From Pascua guehoae (Eukaryota; Basidiomycota; Tremellomycetes; Trichosporonales; Trichosporonaceae), in contig BCJX01000021.1 of assembly GCA_001600415.1 (NCBI GenBank), positions 296,383-360,382 on the forward strand: a stretch of DNA of 64,000 bases, in the 5' to 3' direction. The position numbers and the translations under genes were made by a program. Shown piece by piece: positions 55,118-64,000 of the stretch. The first letter of the stretch is position 1. Each line of letters begins with the position of its first letter. The notes below the pieces were generated by a model. The model saw nothing but the letters and a program-made list of their open reading frames with translations. It did not search any database and was not told the origin of the DNA.

Positions 55118-58100
55118 TATCATTACCGGCGCGACGTCGGGCGCGAGAGCTAGGGTCGTGAAGCTGCACCTCGGCACCACGCATCGTCCTGCTGAATCGA
55201 CGTCCATCCTTGACTCGCTCAAGGCGTCTGTACCTCGCCTCCTTGGAGGTGAACCGACCGACCTCTCGTACCATGCAATCGTCGACGCATGTCGTCGAAT
55301 CGCTCTTGGTCCCCACGCTGAGGCTCTGTACAACCACATTGACCACCAACTCGCCCAGCACGTCAAGCAGATGGCCAAGGGCTTCAGCCGCTCCATCATG
55401 GCCAAGGATGGCTTGTGGCTGGAGAGACTCATTGACGCGTACGACGAATACGAGACGCGCGTCGTGAGTTGTAAAGGCCTCTGCAACGGCTGACGACAGG
55501 ATCTTCTGGCGGCGCTATTTGTTTATCTCGACCGTATTTACTGTACCGAGGGCAGCTTACACGAGTCCATCAAGTGAGAGATTGGTCGTTTGTGAGCTGA
55601 CCATCAGGAAACTGGCCGAGATGCGGTTCCGCAGCCATGTCTGGTGCAATGAGCTTGTCTTCCAGAAGACCCGCGATGACATTCTGGCTTGGGTGACTGC
55701 AGAACGCGAAACGGAGCAGTGAGTGTCGTCCGGCAATGAGCGATAACTGACATCGAGATCCAACAGCCAGCTCCGGCCGCTTGTCGCCTCCGTGGTGTCG
55801 CTTTCACAGGTTCTCGGCACCTTTGACTCTCTTGCTGAGCCCTACCTCGAACTCACTCAGAGCCACTACGAGACCATCGTGGCGACCCACGCTGCGAACG
55901 TCGAGTCAGGCTCGCTGACGGGGACAGAATATGTCAAGTGGGCTCTGGGTAAGGAGGACGAAGAACGGGCGCGTGCCCAACGCTTCATGTCCCCCAAGGT
56001 GGCACAGCGCGTTGTCAAGATGCTTCGCCACGAGAATGGAGAAAAAGTTGCCAATCAAGTGGTGCAGAAAGGTATGCCCCTCGTCGAGACCTGTCAGCTC
56101 ACACCAGCCCTCGACGAGGCCATGTACCGCGATGACATTGAGGCGCTCACTCGACTGTACCGCTTCTGTATCCAGTCACAGTCGTTCAAGGTGTTTGCCA
56201 AGGCCCTCCAGGGCCATATCGAGACCCGCATACGCTCTGTTATTTCGGATCCAGCAAACGACCCGCAAATGATCGACAGCACGCTCAAGTTGAAGCGTTT
56301 TGCGGATCGGGCCGTTGCATCCGTATTCTCGATGCCGACAAGGACAATCCAGGCTTCAAAGGAGAAACAAGTCGAAACTGAGTCAATGTCGGTTGATCTT
56401 GAAACAAGAGCTGGGCGGAGGGCGTTGAAGGAATCAACGCAATCTCGGGTTGCAGCCGAAGACGAGTCGCCAGAGGTCGACGGGAATGGGAAGAATAACC
56501 AGCTTGATCTCGAAGACGCCGTGCGAAACGGGTTCAAGAGTGGGCTGGGCAGTCGCCAAAATGCACCAGCAGAGTGGATTGGTACGTGCGTTTTCTGCCA
56601 ACGCTAACGTGCAGCCAAGCACCTCGATGCCGCCATGCGTAAAGGTCAGGGATCGGGCACCGAAGACGAGTTCAACGCCCTCCTCGATGAGATCATTGCC
56701 CTGGTCGGATTCACTCCTGACAAGGACGTCTTCCGAGCATTCTATGCTTCCGGTCTGGCAAAGCGTCTCCTTCTGAACAAGAGTGCGAGTGACGATATGG
56801 AGCGCAATATGATTGTGAAACTGCAGAATGGTGGGTCAATTCGTACAGACTGAGCTTACTCGCCCCAGCCATGGGCGACGAGTTTACCTCTGGTGATGTC
56901 ATGATGAAGGACCTTCAACTCTCAGAAACGTACGTGCATCGGCGGCATGTCCCCTCCACGGGGCCTCCTCACCCCGCTCTGCTCCCTCAACGAAACCTCT
57001 CACTTTGCTCCCTGAACCACGGGATGTTGCCCACGCAGCGTGGGTAAACCCCAATCGCAGCTCCCATCAGAATACCCTGCTTGGTTAACGGCCACCATGT
57101 CCTAAATCCCAATTCCAAATTCCCGCACTATGAGGCTCTGGTCGCTTACTACAGTCTCGTCAAATCGTACCAATCTGCTCGCGCAAAGGAACCCGAACGG
57201 TTCAAGGACAACTCGGATTTCACTGCCAATGTTCTCACCGAATCGGCATGGCCACCGTAAGTACACACTTGTTGGCGGGGAGCGAGCAGTGTCAGTGGGC
57301 AGTTGGCAGCCACCAGCAGCGACCACCGACCAGCATGAAGCAGCGCCCTCGTCGCTGTGCCATTGAATAGCTTGGGACCTGTGTGTCTGAATTCCTCGTT
57401 TCCTTCACAGTATCGCTGTCATATCGCTGACAATAGCTACCCTCTGCTCAAGGATGGCTGGGATTTCAAGCTCACTCCCGAATTGCAATCTTCTATTGAC
57501 TCGTTCACTGCGTGGTACGCCACCCAGCACAAGAACCGCAAGCTCTCGTGGCGCCACCAGCTCGGTTCAGTCACGCTCACCGCGAGGTTTGCGAGTGGCA
57601 AGTATGAGATCGGTGTCAGTCTGTTCCAGGCTGTTGTGCTACTACAATTCAATGAGACAGATGTACTCGACTTCAAGCAACTCAAGGACCGGACTGGCAT
57701 TGGTAAGTGCAATGCTTGCGCCTAGAAGACGGCGACCGCCTCATCGCTCGAGAGGCTGAGATTCGCGAGGAGCGCGTAGACGAGATAAAGGGAACCAGGT
57801 CGTAGAGATGTGATAGGGAGCGTGGGATGTCGTTGGTTTCCTGGGAAGCTGTCGTCATCATCTGGAGTGCGGCCATTGCCTTCGGAATGCGCTTACACCA
57901 GAATCGTCCGAGCTTGTCCGCACCCTCCAGTCACTTGCAATCGGCCGTAAAGGCACTCGTGTACTGGTCAAGCGGCCTCCTGGAAAGGAAGTGGAACCGA
58001 CAGACAAGTTTGCGTTCAACAAGGCGTTCACAAGCGACCGCATCAAGTTCAAGATCAACCAGATTCAGCAGGATCTCTCGGTGCGTAACGCATTCGGATG

Positions 58101-58403
58101 TCACTGACCTCAGGCCGAGGAGTCGCGCCAGACAAACCAGCAAGTCGCAATTGACCGCGTATCGGTGCTTGAGGCGACGATTGTTCGAATCATGAAGGGC
58201 CGCAAGAAGATGACCCTCACGCTGCTCATCGACGCAGTTGTCAGCGACGTATCGAAACGCTTCCCCCCTGATGTCAAGGAGATTAAGAAGCGCATGGAGA
58301 GCCTCATCGAGCGCGAGGTGGGTTTCTTACCACCGTGTATGGCTGACAGCAGTTCCTCATGCGCGACGACCGCGACCGTAACACACTCCACTACCTTGCC
58401 TAG
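55041..58403 (+). CDS. CUL4: Cullin, CUL4 type (ubiquitin ligase scaffold)
   Basis: Scaffold of a cullin-RING E3 ligase; CUL4 uses DDB1 and controls replication licensing and DNA-damage responses. Eleven exons: 55041-55463, 55500-55573, 55608-55718, 55767-56581, 56615-56830, 56869-56929, 57155-57256, 57437-57702, 57902-58080, 58114-58317 and 58353-58403, giving 833 residues. N-terminal cullin repeats are followed by the cullin homology domain: AEWIAKHLDAAMRKG, KDVFRAFYASGLAKRLLLNK, GDEFTSGDVMMKDLQLSET and ESSELVRTLQSLAIGRKGTR then VLVK, KFKINQIQ. The winged-helix B domain has VRIMKGRKK with Lys777 as the expected NEDD8 site, and the protein ends in the cullin-typical YLA. The KHxDxxxRxG and TGIESSELVRTLQSLA patterns favour CUL4 over CUL1 or CUL3. 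An acidic/Lys-rich insert lies between the repeats and the homology domain. Assignment to the CUL4 subfamily is by pattern. Confidence 0.9.
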
Positions 58404-59371
58404 GCCGAGTTGGGTGCATGCATTGTGCAGGTGTATCTAGTTTGAAACCTCGCGGCCAAGATTTGCCGGCTGCTAGAGCAGGATACTTCGCTGCCTCCCC
58501 CTCGGCCCACGTCCTCTGAAAGATGCAAACCGTGGTATCTGTAGGACTCATGGCCTCCCCATACCCTCTGGAGATCCGTGTAGTTTTTGAAATACCCTGC
58601 CCCGTGGGTTTGGACCCTCTTGATCCCGGCATGCCGGTAAAGCTCGTAGCTGAGCCCCCCCCGGAGTGCATGTTGGCCTTGACAATTCATGTAACGACTT
58701 ATCTGTCGCACTCAGACAACCTGTGAGTTTGTCCAGAACGCTGCCAGCCTGCCATGGGCAGATCCTGGTCAAGCATCAAGTGGGCGCCTGGGAGGTCTCA
58801 GTGTGTGATTCAGGCTGAGGACTTATTATCGAGGTGTAGGGGTGGTATTTTGGCGATCATGGAGCAGTTGGTCAGCCTTCATTGCGAGTTTCGGTAGGGA
58901 TGAGGCGTGCTTCAAGTGTTGTAAGGTACTTTGGGTTTTGCGGCCTCACATGTGTTGACCGTAAAGTCGAGTTTGAAGCAAAAAGGTCAAAAAGATGGGA
59001 CCTCTTGGTTTGTTCACGCAGCCACTACAGCCACGGTCGCTGCGTCCACACGAGAGGCGTCTGTCGTCTCGTCAGTATCGCTCGTCGACCAATCGAACAG
59101 GCGACACCGCGGTCGGAGGTCGGATGTCATCAAATGGTGTTTCTTGCCGTTACACCACCCACCCAAGTTGATATTTACCGAACACTAATGCCCTTTGAGG
59201 AACCTCCGGAGCCAGCTGGCTGGTTCAGGCTTGTTGAATTCCACGTAATTTGACTTCCACAAACGGACCAAACAAGTGGCCGCGCCTGATTTCAATCTCC
59301 CTCAACCATCAACAATCAACCCTCAAGTGTGTCAACTCCCACACGTCGACATCACCATCATCTTTTGTACC
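58404..59371. promoter_or_regulatory. Region between CUL4 and BUB1 with repeat relic
   Basis: 968 bp with the CUL4 3' end and the BUB1 promoter. It holds the second inverted-repeat arm (59091-59192). Open frames that cross it (for example toward 59253 on the plus strand) contain the conserved GCHQMVFLA peptide but no ATG-started gene model is convincing. No other element recognised. Confidence 0.5.
59091..59192 (-). repeat. Inverted-repeat arm right of CUL4 (partner 54547-54642)
   Basis: Reverse-complement match to 54547-54642, so CUL4 lies between two oppositely oriented copies about 4.5 kb apart. Weaker similarity extends a further 30-50 bases beyond the listed end (toward 59235), including the MPFEE and LVE parts of the shared peptide. 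Confidence 0.8.
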
Positions 59372-62300
59372 ATGGCTTCAGCGGCTCCACCGACCCCAAA
59401 CAGGGTGTCGTCTCCAGAACAGGCCGCTCCTGTGACGGATTTTGCTCTCATCGAGTCGCAGAAGGAGAACATTCGACCTTTGGCGTCGGGACGTTCGGCG
59501 GCTGCCCTCGGTGCCGTGTTTGGCAAGTCGGAGGAGGCCTCTCGTGCTCTGGATGAGGAGACGGCAAAGTTCCTCAAGGATATTGAAGAGGCGGAGCGAC
59601 GTGAAAGGGAGGCAGAGGACTGCGACTTGGACATCTTGGATGTTTACAGTCGGTGCGTGTGATCTGGAGTGATCCGTGCGTGGTGGGCGCTCATTGACTC
59701 GCAGCTACATATCGTTTCTCTTCCAGCACCACCCATCATCGCCACAGCGTATCCTCCCGACAATCGAGTCCACTACGCGCCGTTTTATTGAGGACGACCG
59801 CTACAAACAAGATACACGGTATCTCAAGCTCTGGGTGCTCTACGCGCGGCATGTTGAGCGGCGCGAAGAGGTGTGGGCTTTCCTCGAATCGCGTGATATT
59901 GGCACACGCCATGCATCGTTTTACGAAGAGTGGGCCATGGCATCCGAGGGTCTTGGACGGTGAGTATTCCCATGGGTTCACGGCTAACGGCCAGGAAGAA
60001 GAAGGCAGACGACATCTACCGCCTTGGTATCCATCGCAAGGCGATACCGCTCGAGCGGCTCAAGAATCGCCACCAGGCGTTCCTGTCACGAATTATGGCC
60101 CCGCCGTCCGGTGTTGTTCCCGACGACGAGCCAGAGCCGGTCACCGCGCCTTCTCGTCAGCGTACTGCTCTCGCCGGCGGTTCAGCTCAACAGGGAGGGG
60201 TCGGAGGTCGTTCTCTGTCCACGGGCAGGAACGGAGCCAAGCTGCAGATCTTTTCAGATGCCGATGGCAGAAGTGAGGAGCCTGAGCGTGCGACATGGAA
60301 CGACTTTGGCACGCGCGACGGACGTCGCAAGGAGAACACTGTGGAGTCTACTCCGTGGAAGGGCACGGTGCTGCCGCAAAGCTCGACACACCGTACGCCG
60401 CGAACTCCGAAGCTCGAGGTGTTTAAGGACGGCGAGGACAATGGCGCTTCGGTTCGGAGCGCCGACGATGGAAGCCTGCGGTCAAAAGCGCCTCTGTCCG
60501 AGGGTGATCTTCTGTTAGGCAACCCATTGAAGAACTACAATGTTCGTGACATTTCGACGACTGTACCTTCACTTCCACCGCCGCCGACCACCACCACACG
60601 CAGGCCACTATCGAAACGCGAGACATCGAAGCGCGAGGCATCGAAACGTGACAAAGCGTTCTTCAAGATGGAGCCGTGGGTATGCCCCACCGGTGGCGCC
60701 GAGTCGCGTAACTCGAAAGGCAAGATTGAGCGCGTCATGTTTGACTGGGACGCGACGTTCCGTGGTGGAGAGGAGTGGAGCTTTGAAGAGGTCCGCGCAC
60801 GTAAGCTTGGGCTGCTCGGCAAGGACTGGAAGGAGCTCAAGGAGTGGGAGCACTCGTGGCACAAGCCGGGGTCGACAACGCCACAGCCCAAGAAGGTACA
60901 GCGCCCTCCGAGCCCGACAGTCAACACCAAGCTCGCCAACGAAGAGGTGCTCCAGTTGTTCAACCAGACAATCGGACCAGGCAAGCGCCGTGTTCGTGAC
61001 GACAGTGACGACGACAGCGATAGCGATGACGACGAGGAGGACGACCATGTCGCACCCCTGCCCACGCCCCTGCCTATGCGTCAGTCGACTGTGATGGCAA
61101 TGATGACTCCGGGGGGCATGGTACCTCCCACACCAACACCTGCACCTGGCCAGAGCGCTGGCTTCTCCCGCGGCCTCTCTGCCCCTCAGACGCCAAACAT
61201 CTTTGCCGACGAGGCGCCCTCATCTGTTCGCCGCAAGCTCAATATCTTTGCCGACGAGAATACGCCCAGCGAGAATGCACCCCCGCAGGACGAGAATGCC
61301 AGTGCCCGCCGACCGGCGAGGACACCCCGGGCTCCACTCGGTATGCGTACCCCGCTCACCAGCAGCAAGCCGCGAGTATTTGCCGATGAGAATGACCAGC
61401 CTGTGTACGCAGATGAAAACCGCCAGCCTGTTTTCGCCGACGAGAATGACAGAGCTTGGGATGGGGGAGAGAACCACGCGTCCGATTTGGCAGCTGAGAA
61501 CCGACGCCCCGTCTTTGCGGACGAGAACGACGTCCAGGTCAATGTGTTTGCAACCCCCGCTCCCGTGCGCACATCGCCCATTCGCGAAGCGCCAGAAAAC
61601 GAGAGTGTGGCCAGGGCAGAGGACGAGACCGAGCCCGAGTTCCCGCAGCACTCTGGGCAGGACACCCACCACCCCGAGGATGGCGCCTCTACCGATTATA
61701 ACTGCGGCTACGACGACGACGACGAGGACCGGCCATCCTATGGCCGCCAGCTGAACCGCTGGGGGTACCGGAGCGTCATGACCCCGGTCACGGAACGCAC
61801 ATACGAATACACCAACCTAACCAATGGGACTCGCCGCAGCTCATTACTCAGCGACGATGGAGAAGGCGCCACACGCGTCGAATCAGTACCACCAGCCCTC
61901 GAGTCGGTCAAGGAGGAGAGCCCTGGCGGCGCCACCCGACGTGTCTCTGGCGCGGCACAGACCGAGGTCGACACAGACACCGTGGGGTCGGCACCGACCT
62001 CTGCCGGCCTCAGTTTCCGTCACGATGCCGAGGACGCCGATGCTGACGCCGAGTATGACCGCTCTGGTGCCGTTGACGTTGGTGCCTTCGACGTTCCTGA
62101 GGGGTTTACCATTCACCGAAGTGTCGCTGAAGCCCATGCCGCTGCCAGCATGATGCACTCGCTCGAGATTGTCGATCACGCCGACTCGGGTAGGGGTGCA
62201 AATGGCCATGATGCCCCTTCACAGCCCGTGTTTGAGTCGGCCTCACCAAGGGCCAGGGCTTCCGCTTCACCTGTGCACCACTCTGCGTCACCCGTACACG

Positions 62301-63799
62301 AAAACCGTCTGGCTCGATCGCCATCATCGCCAGTCCAGTCCCCGGCCGCGTCAACTTCGCGCTCGTCTTCCACGCCAGCATTGTCCTCGGCCGCTCCTTC
62401 GCCTCGAGCGGTGGCGTCTCACCCTTCAAGGGCGTCCCCCGATTCCAACCCACTTCCCAACCCGTGTAACCCTGCTGATGACGTTGTCATCAATGCGCTA
62501 CTTGCTCGCATCGACCCCCCGCTCTCTAGTCTGCCGTTTTGCATCGACCGCCTCTCGACGCGCTCTGCTCGCCTCAACGCTCTGCAGAAGGCGACTGCTC
62601 ACAAACCTCGGCGCTCTATCAATGCCTCTCGCGTGTCGCTCGCAGCCCCAGAGGACGCATATGTGCTCGAGCTCGGGGGGACCCAGTACGAAATCAACCA
62701 CAAGCTCGGCGAAGGCGGGTTTGGGGCGGTGTTCCTCGCCGAGGACATGGCGGCGCGTGCTGCAGACGACGACGACGACAGCGAAGAAGACGAGGAGGAA
62801 GCCGCACTTCTCGCCATCAAGGTCGAGTCTCCGAGCTCGATGTGGGAGGCCGTCATGCTCGACCGCGTCCACCGCCGCGTCCCGACGTCCTTGGCCCGCA
62901 GCATTGTCCGCCCGCGTGGGTTGCACGCATATGCGGACGAGTCGTTTTTGCTTCTCGACTACAGCTCACAAGGCACCCTGCTCGACATTGTCAACAAGGC
63001 GAGCGTATGGGGAGTTGCCAGCAGCGGATCGACTGTGCCTGAGGAGATTCTCTCACTGTTCTTCACTGTCGAGCTGCTTCGCCTCGTCGAGGGCCTGCAC
63101 GCGGCGGATATCATTCACGGCGACCTCAAGATTGACAACTGCCTTGTGCGCATTGACGACGTACCCGCCACCGAGGGAGGCAAGAATGCGTGGAAGCCGC
63201 AGTACGACCGCACTGGCTCCAACGGATGGAAGCACAAGGGTGTGCGGCTGATTGACTTCGGTCGTTCAGCGGACCTGACACTGTTCCCCGCCGGTACGGC
63301 ACAGACGTTTGTGGCGGACTGGAAGACGGACGCGCGAGACTGCCCCGAGATGCGCGATGGCCGGCCATGGTCGTATGAGACGGACTACTTTGGTCTCGCG
63401 GGCGTGTGCTACTGTCTGCTGTTTGGCAAGTACATTGCCACTGAGGTGGTGGAGACAGCTGCTGGTAAGCGGTACAAGATTGACCAGCCGTTTAAGCGGG
63501 TGAGTAGGGCGCATGCGAAGCGGGGCAGTGGCAATCACCCATTCCCATTACGCGTAGACTGCAATTGTAGATACTTTACTGACTCACAGTACTGGCAAAC
63601 CCCACTCTGGACCAAACTGTTCGACGCGCTGCTCAACCCTCGCAGTGTTCGCTCGGACGGGACTCTTCCGATCACATCCGAGCTTGGCTCGATCCGCGCC
63701 GAGTTTGAGGCGTGCCTCGAGGCAAACTGCGAGCGGAGCGGTAAGAGCCTCAAGCAGTTGCTCAATCGCATTGCGCTCAAGACAATGGAGCGGAGGTAG
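59372..63799 (+). CDS. BUB1: Spindle checkpoint kinase BUB1 (MadBub-like, with KEN boxes)
   Basis: Kinetochore kinase of the spindle assembly checkpoint. Four exons: 59372-59652, 59705-59959, 59995-63499 and 63590-63799, giving 1,416 residues. KEN box 1 is at 31-33. The TPR-like Mad3/Bub1 homology domain spans about 80-200 (VYSRYISFLFQ, LWVLYARH, FYEEWA). KEN box 2 is at 291-293. A GLEBS Bub3-binding motif is near 436-452 (EEWSFEEVRARK). Six FADEN-type ABBA-like motifs lie at about 580-690. The C-terminal kinase has G1084EGGFG, Lys1121, HGDLKIDN with Asp1222, D1266FG and a Bub1-type APE region. An acidic insert (DDDDDSEEDEEE) sits between the Gly loop and Lys1121. KEN boxes plus an intact kinase suggest one protein doing both Mad3 and Bub1 work. 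Intron 2 is 35 nt. The last intron (90 nt) has no stop, so retention would insert 30 residues, but skipping it restores the kinase pattern. Confidence 0.95.
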
Positions 63800-64000
63800 A
63801 GTTGGTAGAGAGAGTTTTGTAGCAGCCCAATGTACATACGTATCATCAGAACTGGGAGTGTGATGAATGCCCGTTTGCGCCATGGGAGGCGATCAGTCTA
63901 ATGTCCGTCCGTGCCTGAAACAATGTGGCTGGGTCCTGATTCTCTCGGCATGGCCACCTCGATGGCTCTTTGGCGTTTCACGCGTCGTCTCCGACCCGCC
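63800..64000. other. BUB1 3' flank, nothing recognised
   Basis: The last 200 bases after the BUB1 stop. No gene, repeat or RNA element is visible. Confidence 0.6.

Overview
This window is nuclear DNA of a GC-rich basidiomycete yeast. The protein families, the many short introns and the C-ending codon preference point to Tremellomycetes, most likely Trichosporonales (Trichosporon, Cutaneotrichosporon, Apiotrichum or Vanrija type). The species is not identified. All coding calls below are my own exon reconstructions. Each was checked for frame continuity, GT..AG borders and a total length divisible by three. I see no tRNA, rRNA, CRISPR array or intact transposon. There is one assembly gap of 113 N (10085-10197) and a single N at 24902.

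Left part (1-22996): ACC1 acetyl-CoA carboxylase (+, 664-7828), mitoribosomal mS41 (+, 9463-11803), NCE101-like non-classical export protein (-, 12811-13128), sterol O-acyltransferase ARE (+, 13886-17279) and a forkhead transcription factor (-, 18683-22996, with an inferred upstream Gln-rich exon). ACC1 and ARE put two lipid-storage and membrane-lipid enzymes close together, but they are separate transcription units.

Middle (22997-30171): about 7 kb without a recognisable gene. It holds microsatellites, a tandem duplication, inverted repeats and an eight-unit degenerate satellite (about 25095-26510). The satellite's two unit subtypes alternate, and its minus strand stays open in one frame across several units.

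Right part (30172-64000): ERCC1/Rad10 (-, 30172-31943) and monopolin Pcs1/Csm1 (+, 32280-33667) share a 336-bp divergent promoter. Then come the Golgi GDP-mannose transporter VRG4 (+, 37658-39596), ribosomal protein eS10 (-, 43727-44494), KRE6/SKN1 beta-glucan assembly protein (+, 47460-51142), mitochondrial rhomboid protease PCP1/PARL (-, 52209-54243), cullin-4 (+, 55041-58403) and a MadBub-type BUB1 checkpoint kinase (+, 59372-63799). VRG4 and KRE6 both serve cell-wall and glycan synthesis. PCS1, BUB1 and CUL4 all serve chromosome segregation or genome maintenance, as does ERCC1. This looks like ordinary fungal gene mixing rather than a functional cluster.

The observations I would follow first are four. 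The first is the dimeric satellite with its in-frame repeat ORF. The second is a pair of inverted, partly protein-conserved relics flanking CUL4. The third is an array of FADEN (ABBA-like) motifs plus two KEN boxes in BUB1. The fourth is the 35-nt and 37-nt introns in BUB1 and PCP1.
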